A stretch of 64,000 nt of DNA from contig NZ_WUED01000003.1 in assembly GCF_016806695.1 (NCBI RefSeq), positions 82,514 through 146,513 of the forward strand. The letters run 5' to 3'. The translations under genes and the position numbers were made by a program. The DNA is from Campylobacter bilis. Its GTDB lineage: Bacteria; Campylobacterota; Campylobacteria; Campylobacterales; Campylobacteraceae. This document shows positions 8,798 to 17,495 of this stretch, piece after piece. The notes below the pieces were generated by a model that saw nothing but the letters and a program-made list of their open reading frames with translations, was not told the DNA's origin and ran no database searches. Positions within the stretch are counted from its first letter, which is position 1; each line of letters opens with the position of its first letter.

Positions 8798-8888
8798 AAT
8801 TAACCTAAATATTAAAATAATAAAATATAACTTTATCAATTTTTAGTTAAAATAGGAGTAAAATTTGCCTTTCTTAACTAAAAAATGA

Positions 8889-8894
8889 TATAAG
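8889..8894 (+). promoter_or_regulatory. Possible -10 box for the gene at 8924
   Basis: TATAAG in the context TGATATAAG lies about 30 bases before the ATG, within the divergent region next to the radical SAM gene. Confidence 0.4.
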
Positions 8895-8923
8895 TTTTTA
8901 AGATTATTTAAAAAGGATGTAAA

Positions 8924-9175
8924 ATGGATAAAACTAAGATTGTTGAGAATTTAAATGCTTTGTTTAAACAAAGGGCTGAATTTTATTCTTATTTTGATAA
9001 AAATATCCCTAAAATCAAAAATACTGAAGTATTTGATTTTAAGAGTGCTAAAGATTTAAATCCAGAAGAACTTTATAAGCAGTTTTATCATTTTGATTAT
9101 GCAATAAGAAAATTATTGCCTGCTATTTATAAAGCTTATGAAATTACAGATGAGGATTTAAATAGGGATTTTTAG
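8924..9175 (+). CDS. Small conserved Campylobacter protein of unknown function
   Basis: This is an 83-residue soluble, charged protein with no signal peptide or membrane segment. Its helical character is suggested by stretches such as MDKTKIVENLNALFKQRAEF and by YKQFYHFDYAIRKLLPAIYKAYEIT. I recognise no domain. AAAAAGGAT precedes the ATG with about 7 bases of spacing. It is transcribed alone between the radical SAM gene and the convergent efflux operon, and C. jejuni has a homologue at the same place as I recall. The codon use matches its neighbours, so it is very probably a real gene. Confidence 0.75.
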   Translation: MDKTKIVENLNALFKQRAEFYSYFDKNIPKIKNTEVFDFKSAKDLNPEELYKQFYHFDYAIRKLLPAIYKAYEITDEDLNRDF

Positions 9176-9183
9176 CTTTATTT

Positions 9184-9211
9184 TTTAGAGAATAGAAAAC
9201 TATTCTCTAAA
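9184..9211. terminator. Hairpin overlapping the cmeC stop codon
   Basis: TTTAGAGAATAG (9184-9195) and CTATTCTCTAAA (9200-9211) are perfectly complementary around AAAA. The cmeC stop codon lies inside the right arm. No strong U-run follows on either strand, so it may be a weak bidirectional terminator or an RNA 3'-end stabiliser. Confidence 0.55.
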
Positions 9212-10678
9212 AGACATATCTAAGTTTTTTGATTGTTCTTTTATATTTTTTTCGATGTTTTCATTTTGTATGAATCCACCGCCAAAGGCTTTAATAATAT
9301 TTATTATAGAATTGGCATAAGAATATTTTGTATTATTAAAAACGACTGTGGCATTTAACCAATCTTGACGTGCTTTTAAATAATCTTGTAAAGCCATGTC
9401 GCCTATATCATAGCGTTCTTTAGCAATTTCATAAATTCTTTTATAGGATTGTTCACTTGCTTGTGCGTTATCATATTGTAAGCGTATGGTTTTTCTAGCG
9501 ATTAAAGCATAGCGGATCTCACCAAAAGCCGTAATTAGCGTATTTTGGTAGTTTACAAAAGCTTCATCTTTATAAAGTTTTGCTAAATTGACATTTTGAT
9601 AAATTTCTCCCCAATGAAAAATAGGCATGGTAAAATCCCCACCTATATTCCAGGTTTTAGATCCTTGTTTGACAAGAGTGTTTAAATCTGTGCTTTCAAA
9701 ACCTAATAGTCCGGTTATAGAAAGCTTAGGTAAAAAAGCTGTGCGAGCTACTCCAATAAGATAATTTTGTTGAGTGAGTTTTTCTAAAGAAGCACTAATA
9801 TCGGGTCTTTGAAGCAAAATAGTGCTTGAAATTCCAGTAGGTATGTCAAATTCTTTTAAGTGAAAAACTTGATAGGCTTGATCTTTGTAAAGTATGTCAT
9901 TTAAATTATTTGAGCTTAAAATTTTTAAAGCTTTTAGATAATTTTCTTTATTAAGTTTTGTTTCATTATACTGTAAAGCTATACTTTCTAAATTCGCTCT
10001 TGCTTGTGCAAATTCATATTCTCCTACAGCACCTACTTGGAATTTGTCTTCATTAATTTTATAAATCTCTTTTGCGCTATCATAAGCTTCTTTAAGAGTG
10101 TTTTCATTTTCGTATGCATTAATGAGATTAAAATAGGTTTGAACTGCATTTGAAATGATAGAAAGTCTTGCAGCTTCATAATCATATTGACTTGCTTTAA
10201 AGCCTGATTTTGAAGCACGATATGTATCGCGATATTTACTCCAAAGATCAATTTCATAGCTTAAATTAAGTCCCATTTTAAAATTATTGTCATAATTTAC
10301 TTCACCACTACGATTTATAGGGCTATTTATAGAGTTTTTTGTACGATTTGCACCCACACTACCGTCAAATTGAGGCAATAGCTTGCTAAAATCTATTCCT
10401 AATTGTGCAGCAGCTTGTTGCATATGGATAAAGGCAAGCTTTAAATCATTATTGTTTTTAAGTACTAGATCCACTACTTTGTTTAAATTTTCATCATCAA
10501 ATTCTTTCCACCATTGCTTAGAAAGAGTATTATTGTTTTCTTTTTCCCAGGGTAAAGTGCCTAATTGATTATCTATATTATAATTTGCTTGAGGAATATT
10601 TAAATTAGGGCTTAAAGAACAAGCTGAAATTAAACAACCCAAGCTTATTATCGAACTTATTGAAATGATTTTATTCAT
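9200..10678 (-). CDS. cmeC: CmeC, outer membrane channel of the CmeABC efflux pump
   Basis: This 492-residue TolC/OprM-family outer membrane lipoprotein is the exit duct of the tripartite RND pump. The signal peptide ends in the lipobox LISAC with Cys20. Two internally similar outer membrane efflux repeats follow (about 60-250 and 290-470), including PDISASLEKL and the second-repeat motif near GDMALQDYLKARQDWLNA. It is the last gene of cmeABC and starts 8 bases inside cmeB. The length matches known CmeC. In C. jejuni the pump confers resistance to bile salts and several antibiotics. Confidence 0.96.
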   Translation of the reverse strand: MNKIISISSIISLGCLISACSLSPNLNIPQANYNIDNQLGTLPWEKENNNTLSKQWWKEFDDENLNKVVDLVLKNNNDLKLAFIHMQQAAAQLGIDFSKLLPQFDGSVGANRTKNSINSPINRSGEVNYDNNFKMGLNLSYEIDLWSKYRDTYRASKSGFKASQYDYEAARLSIISNAVQTYFNLINAYENENTLKEAYDSAKEIYKINEDKFQVGAVGEYEFAQARANLESIALQYNETKLNKENYLKALKILSSNNLNDILYKDQAYQVFHLKEFDIPTGISSTILLQRPDISASLEKLTQQNYLIGVARTAFLPKLSITGLLGFESTDLNTLVKQGSKTWNIGGDFTMPIFHWGEIYQNVNLAKLYKDEAFVNYQNTLITAFGEIRYALIARKTIRLQYDNAQASEQSYKRIYEIAKERYDIGDMALQDYLKARQDWLNATVVFNNTKYSYANSIINIIKAFGGGFIQNENIEKNIKEQSKNLDMSFRE

Positions 10679-13600
10679 GGATTTTACCTCTTTTTTTATC
10701 TAACCATTCATTAAAATTTTCTAAAAGATAGAAAAATAAAGGCACAAAAAAGATTGCCAAAGTAGAGGCTGCGATCATTCCTCCAACAAGTCCTGTTCCT
10801 AAAGAATGTCTTGATGCACTTCCTGCTCCTGTTGCAAAAATCATAGGCAATACTCCAAAAGTAAAAGCTAAAGAAGTCATGATAATAGGACGGAATCTAA
10901 GTTTTGCTGCTGCTACAGCGGCTTCAAATACTCCTTTGCCTTTTTTAAAACGTTCTTCCATAGCAAATTCCACAATTAAAATTGCATTTTTAGCTGAAAG
11001 TCCAATTAAGAGTAATAGTCCTGTTTGGAAATAAATATCATTGCTAAATCCTCTTAAATATACGAATAAAAAAGACCCAAAGGCAGCAAAAGGTACAGCT
11101 GTTATTACCGCTAAAGGAATCAGCCATCTTTCATATTGAGCAGCTAAAATTAAAAATACAAAAACCATGCCCAAGACAAAAGCATATGATGCTGTTCCTT
11201 TGCTTGAGACTTCTTGATAAGCTGATCCACTCCAAGCTATAGAATAATCATCCCCCAAAGTTTCTTTTACTACTTCAGAAATAGCTTCTATAGCCTGACC
11301 TGAGGTGTATCCTGGAGCAGGTTGTCCTTGTACTTGAGCAGCAGGGAAAAGATTAAAACGCTTAACATCATCAGGTCCTGAACTTCTCTGTAGTGTTAAA
11401 AAAGAATCAAGAGGTATCATTCTACCATCATTTGATCGTACAAAAATATTTTTTAACGCATCTTGAGTATTTCTAAAATCTCCTTTGGCACGAATATTAA
11501 CTTGGAAGTTTTTACCTAGCATAGAAAAGTCATTTACATAATATGTGCCAATGGTTGCATTTATTGTATTGAAAATATCTTGCATATTGAGATTAAAATG
11601 CTTTAATTTATCTCTATCTATTATAAGTTTGTATTGTGGAAAAGTAGTATCAAGAGTAGTGCGTACTCTGCTTAATTCTTTTCTTTGATTGGCTGCAATG
11701 ACAAGCTTGTTTACATCTTGTTGAATTTGTTCATAAGTTTTTCCGCTTTTATTTTGCACATACATTTCAAAGCCACCTGTAATGCTTAATCCTGGTATAG
11801 GCGGTAGGCCTATAAATACACTTGAAGCATTACGATCAAAAGCAAATTTTTTATTAAGTTCTAAGGTTATTTCATCGGCACTAACATTTCTGTCTTTCCA
11901 ATCTTGCAATCCTATGAACATTGCTGCAGCATTTTCTTTAAGTGAGCTTGTAAAAAGATTAAATCCTATCATAGCCATAGTATCTTTTATACCATTTGTT
12001 TTGAGAATTTCTTGGCTTATATGATCAACTTCTGAAATGGTTCTATGGACTGCTGATGCTGAAGGAAGATTGATAATACCTATCATTAATCCTTGATCTT
12101 CTTCAGGAACTAAAGAGCTTGGTATGGCTTTATAAAGATAAAAAATAGCTCCTAACATAATGCAAAAAATAATAACAAAACGTATTGTTCTTTTTAAAAT
12201 ATATGCCACGCCATTGCTAAATATCGAAGTACTCCAATCAAAAAAATCATTGAATTTTTTTACAAATTTAAAGGGTTCTCCTTCATTGCGTCTTAAAAAC
12301 AATGCACATAAAGACGGAGTTAAAGTAAGAGCCACAAAACCTGATATGGCTACAGAGATTGCTAGGGTTAGGGCGAATTGTCTTTGAATTTCACCTACAA
12401 AACCGGATATAAAAGAAACGGGTATAAAAACAGCACAAAGCACGAGGACAATTGAGATTACAGGAGAGCTTACCTCTTCCATAGCTTCAATAGCAGCATC
12501 TTTTACGCTTATTTGTTCATCTTCATGTAAAATCCTATCAATGTTTTCAACTACAATAATAGCATCATCTACAACGATTCCTATTGCTAAAATTAAGGCA
12601 AAAAGTGTAAGCAAATTAATACTAAAGCCTAAAATATACAAGCCAGCAAAAGTCCCTAGTAATGAAACGGGTACTGCGATCATAGGAATAAGGGTTGCAC
12701 GGAAATTTTTTAAGAACATATACATGACTATAAGCACTAAAATCAATGCTTCAATAAAGGTTTTAATCACTTCTTTGATTGATTGAATTACAAATTTTGT
12801 AGTATCATAAGGAATTTTATATGCTAAACCTGCAGGAAAATTTTTTGAAAGTTCTTGCATTTTATCTTGTATAAGTTCTACTGTGCGTAAAGCATTAGCA
12901 CCTGATTGAAGGTTGATGATGATTGGTACTGCGTCATTGCCATTTAAGCGTCCTTGAGAACTGTATTGTTCTGATCCTATTTCAACATCGGCTACATCCT
13001 TAAGTCTTAGAAAAGATCCATCATTGTTTGTTCTTAAAATGATATTTTCAAATTCGCTAGGGTTTTGCAATCTGCCTTGCATAGTGATAGAATAAACATA
13101 AGGTGATTTTTTAGTTAAAGGTTCTTCGCCGATTTTACCTGTTGCGTATTGAGCGTTTTGTTCATTGACTGCAGAAATAACATCACTAGCTGTTACATTA
13201 AATTTGTTTAATAAATCAGGCTTAAGCCAGATTCTTAAAGAATAGTTGCGATTGCCTATAGCATCGGCGTCCCCAACACCTGGAACTCTTTTTAACTCAT
13301 CTAAAATATTTAAAGTGATGTAATTGTATACATCAATGGCATTCATTGAACCATCACTTGAGTACACAGAAATTGCAGCAAGTGTTGTTGAGGAAGTTTT
13401 TTTAACAGTTACGCCTAGTTTTTTAACTGCATCTGGCATTTTTGCAATGGCAGCTGAAATTCTATTATTTACATCTATAGTGGCTTGATCAGGATCGGTG
13501 CCAATGTCAAAATATATAGTTAAACTCATAGTTCCTGAGGAACTTGAAGTTGAATCCATATAGATCATATTATCCGCACCATTGATCGCATCTTCTATAG

Positions 13601-13793
13601 GGGTTGCCACTGTTGAGGCTATGGTTTGAGCATCAGCTCCTGTATAAGTAGCACTTACTTTAACTGTAGGGGGTGTTAAAGAAGGGTATTGTTCTATAGG
13701 TAAATTAACAAGCCCTATAGCACCGGCTAAGGAAATAATAATAGCAACAACTGAAGCAAAAATAGGTCTTTGGATAAAAAATTTAGAAAACAT
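10671..13793 (-). CDS. cmeB: CmeB, RND inner membrane drug/proton antiporter
   Basis: This 1040-residue trimeric RND transporter of the HAE1 family drives bile salts, fluoroquinolones, macrolides and other drugs into CmeC with proton energy. It has twelve predicted membrane helices and two large periplasmic loops. The proton-relay aspartates are D409 and D410 in GIVVDDAIIVVEN. The opening FFIQRPIFASVVAI and the later LSAKNAILIVEFA are family marks. Compared with my memory of the C. jejuni reference protein, differences concentrate in the first 350 residues (for example STSSSSGTMSLTIYFDIG), while the middle part is almost identical. It overlaps cmeA by one base and cmeC by eight. Confidence 0.97.
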   Translation of the reverse strand: MFSKFFIQRPIFASVVAIIISLAGAIGLVNLPIEQYPSLTPPTVKVSATYTGADAQTIASTVATPIEDAINGADNMIYMDSTSSSSGTMSLTIYFDIGTDPDQATIDVNNRISAAIAKMPDAVKKLGVTVKKTSSTTLAAISVYSSDGSMNAIDVYNYITLNILDELKRVPGVGDADAIGNRNYSLRIWLKPDLLNKFNVTASDVISAVNEQNAQYATGKIGEEPLTKKSPYVYSITMQGRLQNPSEFENIILRTNNDGSFLRLKDVADVEIGSEQYSSQGRLNGNDAVPIIINLQSGANALRTVELIQDKMQELSKNFPAGLAYKIPYDTTKFVIQSIKEVIKTFIEALILVLIVMYMFLKNFRATLIPMIAVPVSLLGTFAGLYILGFSINLLTLFALILAIGIVVDDAIIVVENIDRILHEDEQISVKDAAIEAMEEVSSPVISIVLVLCAVFIPVSFISGFVGEIQRQFALTLAISVAISGFVALTLTPSLCALFLRRNEGEPFKFVKKFNDFFDWSTSIFSNGVAYILKRTIRFVIIFCIMLGAIFYLYKAIPSSLVPEEDQGLMIGIINLPSASAVHRTISEVDHISQEILKTNGIKDTMAMIGFNLFTSSLKENAAAMFIGLQDWKDRNVSADEITLELNKKFAFDRNASSVFIGLPPIPGLSITGGFEMYVQNKSGKTYEQIQQDVNKLVIAANQRKELSRVRTTLDTTFPQYKLIIDRDKLKHFNLNMQDIFNTINATIGTYYVNDFSMLGKNFQVNIRAKGDFRNTQDALKNIFVRSNDGRMIPLDSFLTLQRSSGPDDVKRFNLFPAAQVQGQPAPGYTSGQAIEAISEVVKETLGDDYSIAWSGSAYQEVSSKGTASYAFVLGMVFVFLILAAQYERWLIPLAVITAVPFAAFGSFLFVYLRGFSNDIYFQTGLLLLIGLSAKNAILIVEFAMEERFKKGKGVFEAAVAAAKLRFRPIIMTSLAFTFGVLPMIFATGAGSASRHSLGTGLVGGMIAASTLAIFFVPLFFYLLENFNEWLDKKRGKIHE

Positions 13794-14896
13794 TATTGTA
13801 CCCCAATTTCCCTAACTTCGCTACCAATATGAATTTTATTAAAGTTATCTAAGATAATTTTATCTCCATCTTGTAATCCTTTATCAATGACGGCATATTC
13901 ATTGTTTTGATAACTTATATGTATAGAAGCTTTTTCTACTTTTCCATTTTTCAAAAGAAAAACATAAATATCATTTTGATCTTGTTTTATAGCAATTTGA
14001 GGTACTTTAAAACCATTTTTTTGTACAAATCCTTCTGAAGTAATTGTTGCAAAAGCTCCTGGTAAAAGGGTGGAGTTGTTATTATCAAAAACGGCTTTTG
14101 CTTTGACTGTGCCGCTATTAGCATCAATGACTGAGTCAATAAAATAAAGCTTTCCTTGGAATGTTCGTCCATTAAGGTTTAAATTCGCATGGATATTGTC
14201 TAAATTCCATTTTCCATTTTGGGTATTGCGTACTAGATTGAGTTTGTCTGTATCTGAAATGAAAAAATCTGCATAAATAGGGTTTAAATTAGTGATTCTA
14301 ACGAGTTCACTTGATGAAGCACTTACATAATCACCTACATTGATTAAAGCATCTCCTACGCTTCCATCAAATGGGGCCTTGATCTTGGTGTGATCTAAAT
14401 CGATCTTTGCATTGGCAAGTTGCGCATTAGCACTAGTTAGATTAGCTTTAGAATTGTTAAATGTAGCAAGAGAAGAGTCGTATTCTTTTTGAGAGATCGC
14501 ACCTTTATTGAAAAGGATTTGAGAACGATTGAAATCTTTACTAGCATTTTCAAAAACTGCTTTAGCCATTAAGCTTTGTCCATAAGCTGCTTCTACATTA
14601 GCTTGAAATTTATCCTGTTCTATGATAAATAAGGTTTGTCCTTTTTTTACTGTATCTCCAGCTTTAAAAAGTTTGTTTATTATCACTCCGCTAACTTGAG
14701 GTTTTATAATAACATCATAATTGCTTACAAGTTTAGCTGGATAGGTAAAACTAAGCGGTAAGTCTTCAGACTTTACACTCATAGTTGTAACAGGTTGAGG
14801 CGGTAATTGCATTTTTGGCATTTCTTCTTTGCTGCAAGCAAGGAATAAAAACATAACGCTTAAAGTCAAGATAATATTTTTTTGAAATAATTTCAT
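13793..14896 (-). CDS. cmeA: CmeA, periplasmic adaptor lipoprotein
   Basis: This 367-residue membrane fusion protein couples CmeB to CmeC. The signal peptide ends in the lipobox FLAC (Cys21). A split lipoyl domain (VIIKPQVSGVI near 63-73 and HTKIKAPFDGSVGDALI near 170-186) flanks a helical hairpin rich in Ala, Asn and Lys at about 95-165. Beta-barrel and membrane-proximal domains follow. It is the first gene of the operon, with AAGG 8 bases before the ATG and a CmeR-type palindrome upstream. The length equals known CmeA. Confidence 0.96.
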   Translation of the reverse strand: MKLFQKNIILTLSVMFLFLACSKEEMPKMQLPPQPVTTMSVKSEDLPLSFTYPAKLVSNYDVIIKPQVSGVIINKLFKAGDTVKKGQTLFIIEQDKFQANVEAAYGQSLMAKAVFENASKDFNRSQILFNKGAISQKEYDSSLATFNNSKANLTSANAQLANAKIDLDHTKIKAPFDGSVGDALINVGDYVSASSSELVRITNLNPIYADFFISDTDKLNLVRNTQNGKWNLDNIHANLNLNGRTFQGKLYFIDSVIDANSGTVKAKAVFDNNNSTLLPGAFATITSEGFVQKNGFKVPQIAIKQDQNDIYVFLLKNGKVEKASIHISYQNNEYAVIDKGLQDGDKIILDNFNKIHIGSEVREIGVQ

Positions 14897-14927
14897 AGTT
14901 TTGCCTTGGAAATTTAATATTAAAAAT

Positions 14928-14943
14928 TGTAATGCTTATTACA
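14928..14943 (-). promoter_or_regulatory. CmeR operator of cmeABC
   Basis: The 16-base inverted repeat TGTAATGCTTATTACA has perfect 6-base arms. It has the arms of the CmeR operator known from C. jejuni (recalled as TGTAAT-AAAT-ATTACA), with GCTT as spacer. It lies 32 bases upstream of the cmeA ATG and downstream of the likely -10 box, so bound CmeR would block transcript initiation or elongation. Confidence 0.88.
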
Positions 14944-14970
14944 AAAATGTTTATGGCTATTTTCAGTTAA

Positions 14971-14976
14971 ATTATA
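14971..14976 (-). promoter_or_regulatory. -10 box of cmeABC
   Basis: TATAAT on the minus strand, in the context GATATAATTTA, lies 75 bases upstream of the cmeA ATG and 28 bases upstream of the CmeR palindrome. C. jejuni CosR is also reported to bind this promoter region; I could not define its site here. Confidence 0.6.
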
Positions 14977-15004
14977 TCTTTATTCGGTTAATAAAAGGAT
15001 GGTT

Positions 15005-15643
15005 TTAATATCGATTTTGGTGATTGTCGATTCCGTTTAAAAAGACATTAACAACAAATTCAACGTGCTTTTTTTGCTCTTTTTTATTCTTTAAAGGAGC
15101 ATTGATTAAGACATTAAGATGATGATAAGGTTCTTTAAGCATAGTGCAAAAAAGTATAGCAAGTTTTTCAGCATTTTCTTTCATATAAGGATTATCTTGC
15201 TGTTTGAAACAATCCATAAGGATATTATAGGAAAAATTTTGTTGGTTATTATCTATCCAATTAGCAAGATGCCTGTCTTTATCATAAACTTGTGAGTAAA
15301 CGATTTTTCCAAAAGCTACAGCTTCAGGTCGATTGAAAATTTCTACAAAACTTAATCCAAAGGAAAGCAAAATTTCTTTTAAGCTACCATTTTTAATTTT
15401 TTGTGTTTTAGAATGGATAAGATGAAAATGTTTTTTACACACATCATCTAAAATTTCAAAAAATAAGCCTTCTTTATTTTTAAAACTATCATAAATGTTA
15501 GAATAAGATCCTCCAGATAATTTAATAATATCGCTAAGACTTGTTTCTTGATATCCTTTAGTTAAAAAAAGTTCTAAAGCTACGGTTTTAATTTTTTCTT
15601 GTCTGGCTAAAACTTTTTTTGAAGGTGCTTTGTTTGAATTCAT
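15005..15643 (-). CDS. cmeR: CmeR, TetR-family repressor of cmeABC
   Basis: This 212-residue TetR-family regulator represses cmeABC and is released by bile salts. The N-terminal helix-turn-helix covers about residues 14-60 (KIKTVALELFLTKGYQETSLSDIIKLSG, then GSYSNIYDSFKNKEGLF). The helical ligand-binding C-terminal domain is also intact. It begins as an ATGA overlap with ccoG upstream, and so is transcribed with it, and ends 108 bases before cmeA with the operator in between. C. jejuni CmeR also controls other genes. No truncation is seen, so repression is expected to be functional. Confidence 0.95.
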   Translation of the reverse strand: MNSNKAPSKKVLARQEKIKTVALELFLTKGYQETSLSDIIKLSGGSYSNIYDSFKNKEGLFFEILDDVCKKHFHLIHSKTQKIKNGSLKEILLSFGLSFVEIFNRPEAVAFGKIVYSQVYDKDRHLANWIDNNQQNFSYNILMDCFKQQDNPYMKENAEKLAILFCTMLKEPYHHLNVLINAPLKNKKEQKKHVEFVVNVFLNGIDNHQNRY

Positions 15644-17019
15644 TGTTTGTCCTTTATGATTGTGGTTTTAGGGTATACAAATATACTTTTCCTAGAGATT
15701 GAAATTTTTTCATCATCCTTAGCATAAGCTTTGATGTGAAGAGCTAAGATTGTATCTTTTTGATCATTATTTGCTAGTTTTTTGGTAGCTTTAATGACTA
15801 CTATTTTTTTCACTTGTTCGCCTGCTTTTAATGTAAAAGATTTGCGTGGTTTTAAGATTTCAATGCCACCATTAACTCCTTCTAAATTTGCTTTAAAATA
15901 ATACTCATGAGGTTTAGAATCTGTATTTTGAAATAAAAAAGTATAAGAATTTGAAACTACTAATTCTCCTTTGATATTTGAAATACTGTACAATTCACTA
16001 CTACGGTTAATATTTAAAAGCATGTTTTCTTTTTTATTAGCCATAAAGATTAAGGCTATTAAAGCTATTAAAAGAATGATAAAATACGCTACAGTTTTAA
16101 ATCTTAAATAATGGACTTTAGAACCTGTTTGAATAGCTTTTGCACTTGTCCAGCTGATAAGGCTTGGTCGATTGAGTTTATTTTGTACTTTTGAACACGC
16201 ATCCGCACACTCAAGACAATTGATACACTCAAGTTGCATTCCCTTGCGTATATCAATATGTGTAGGACAAATGCTAACACAAGCTTCACAACCTATACAT
16301 TCGCCTTGAGGCGGTTTTTTGTAAAGTTTAGTATGGCCTTCATAAATTAAACCTCCGCGTTTTTCATCATAAATAACTTGCATAGTATCATGATCAAACA
16401 TTACAGATTGTATTCTTGCATAAGGACAAACATAAATGCAAAATTTTTCAGCCAAATAGGTTATATCTAGTGTTAATAATAAGCTTGCACAAAATAATAT
16501 TCCGACTAAAAGCAAGTGTTCACTAGGATTTTGTATATAATTAAAAAAATCTTCAGGAGGGATGAAATACCAAAGCAAATTACTCACAGCAATGATAGAA
16601 ATAAGATAAAAAATGACTATTGCAATAAATTTTTTAAAATATTCTCCTTTATATTTTTTTTGTTTATCACTGATATTTTTGCGAATTTTTAGGATTTTAG
16701 TTTGGATTATATCTCTATATATGACTCTAAAAATAGTTTGAGGGCAACTCCAAGCACACCAAACTCTTCCACTTAAAGTAGTGATAAAAAAGATAAATAG
16801 AAAAAGAAATATAAGAACAAAAGGCATAAGATAAAATTCTTGTGTTAAAAAAGAAATAAAAAATAAATTCAGCTTAGAATGATCAAAGCTTAAAAGAAAA
16901 AAATGATTTTCATTAATTTTTATAAAAGGTAAACCAAACATAACAATGCTTGCAATCAAATATACAAAATATCGTTTTTTCGTATAAGTTGTAATATGCC
17001 CTTGCATTTTAAATTCCAT
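15640..17019 (-). CDS. ccoG: CcoG-type (RdxA/FixG) iron-sulfur membrane protein
   Basis: This 459-residue polytopic ferredoxin-like protein matches CcoG, which in other proteobacteria reduces Cu(II) to Cu(I) for assembly of cbb3-type cytochrome oxidase. It has five membrane helices in the N-terminal half, the conserved SGRVWCAWSCPQTIFR loop, and two [4Fe-4S] motifs, CIGCEACVSICP and CINCLECADACS. The C-terminal periplasmic domain has an immunoglobulin-like fold (IG-like, about 350-455). The ATG at 17019 has AAAGG five bases upstream. Its overlap with cmeR links efflux regulation to a respiratory gene's promoter. Confidence 0.9.
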   Translation of the reverse strand: MEFKMQGHITTYTKKRYFVYLIASIVMFGLPFIKINENHFFLLSFDHSKLNLFFISFLTQEFYLMPFVLIFLFLFIFFITTLSGRVWCAWSCPQTIFRVIYRDIIQTKILKIRKNISDKQKKYKGEYFKKFIAIVIFYLISIIAVSNLLWYFIPPEDFFNYIQNPSEHLLLVGILFCASLLLTLDITYLAEKFCIYVCPYARIQSVMFDHDTMQVIYDEKRGGLIYEGHTKLYKKPPQGECIGCEACVSICPTHIDIRKGMQLECINCLECADACSKVQNKLNRPSLISWTSAKAIQTGSKVHYLRFKTVAYFIILLIALIALIFMANKKENMLLNINRSSELYSISNIKGELVVSNSYTFLFQNTDSKPHEYYFKANLEGVNGGIEILKPRKSFTLKAGEQVKKIVVIKATKKLANNDQKDTILALHIKAYAKDDEKISISRKSIFVYPKTTIIKDKQ

Positions 17020-17113
17020 TCTAACCTTTAACGTTTTATAATTGAAAATTATAGCCGATAAAACTAAAACAATTTTTAAATGCTTTCTAAGTTAGAATTA
17101 ATAAGAAGTATTT

Positions 17114-17119
17114 TATAAT
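17114..17119 (+). promoter_or_regulatory. -10 box of rpsU
   Basis: TATAAT in the context TTTTATAATTATG lies 43 bases before the GTG start of rpsU. The intergenic region is shared with the divergent ccoG gene. Confidence 0.65.
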
Positions 17120-17161
17120 TATGCTTCACAACAAAATTTACACAGAAAGGTGGTGAAGGCT

Positions 17162-17374
17162 GTGCCAGGAATTAAGGTGCATCCTAATGAGTCTTTTGAC
17201 GAAGCGTATCGTAAATTCAAAAAACAAGTAGATAGAAATTTAGTTGTGACTGAAGTAAGAGCAAGAAGGTTTTTCGAGCCTATGACTGAAATTCGCAAAA
17301 AACAAAAAATTTCAGCACGCAAAAAAATGCTTAAAAGACTTTATATGCTTAGACGTTATGAGTCAAGACTCTGA
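17162..17374 (+). CDS. rpsU: 30S ribosomal protein S21
   Basis: Small basic ribosomal protein of 70 residues, starting (M)[18 protein letters not shown] and ending [14 protein letters not shown], which is the whole of bS21. The start is GTG at 17162. An in-frame GTG 12 bases upstream would add MVKA and is rejected because the family begins at PGIKV and GAAGG lies a few bases before 17162. Transcribed alone: own -10 box, strong terminator directly after the stop. Confidence 0.97.
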   Translation: MPGIKVHPNESFDEAYRKFKKQVDRNLVVTEVRARRFFEPMTEIRKKQKISARKKMLKRLYMLRRYESRL

Positions 17375-17377
17375 CCT

Positions 17378-17399
17378 AAAAGCCCTTTTTGGGCTTTTT
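17378..17399 (+). terminator. Rho-independent terminator of rpsU
   Basis: AAAAGCCC (17378-17385) and GGGCTTTT (17391-17398) form a GC-capped stem with a TTTTT loop, and a T-run follows. It is the clearest intrinsic terminator in the window. Confidence 0.92.
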
Positions 17400-17466
17400 A
17401 TTTCTTCATTATATACTTTAAATTGATATTAAAAAATATTTATTATTTTTTGTTAAAATTCTTTAA

Positions 17467-17472
17467 TATAAT
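17467..17472 (+). promoter_or_regulatory. -10 box of the lipoprotein/ATP-grasp operon
   Basis: TATAAT in the context TTTAATATAATTTTTGC lies 24 bases before the ATG at 17496. The ribosome binding site AGGAT lies between. Confidence 0.7.
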
Positions 17473-17495
17473 TTTTGCCTTTGTAGGATCAATTT

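Noticed and set aside
8798..8839. N-terminal extension of the radical SAM protein from a TTG
   Set aside because: The added residues are hydrophobic and uncharacteristic, and a better spaced AGG precedes the ATG at 8797.
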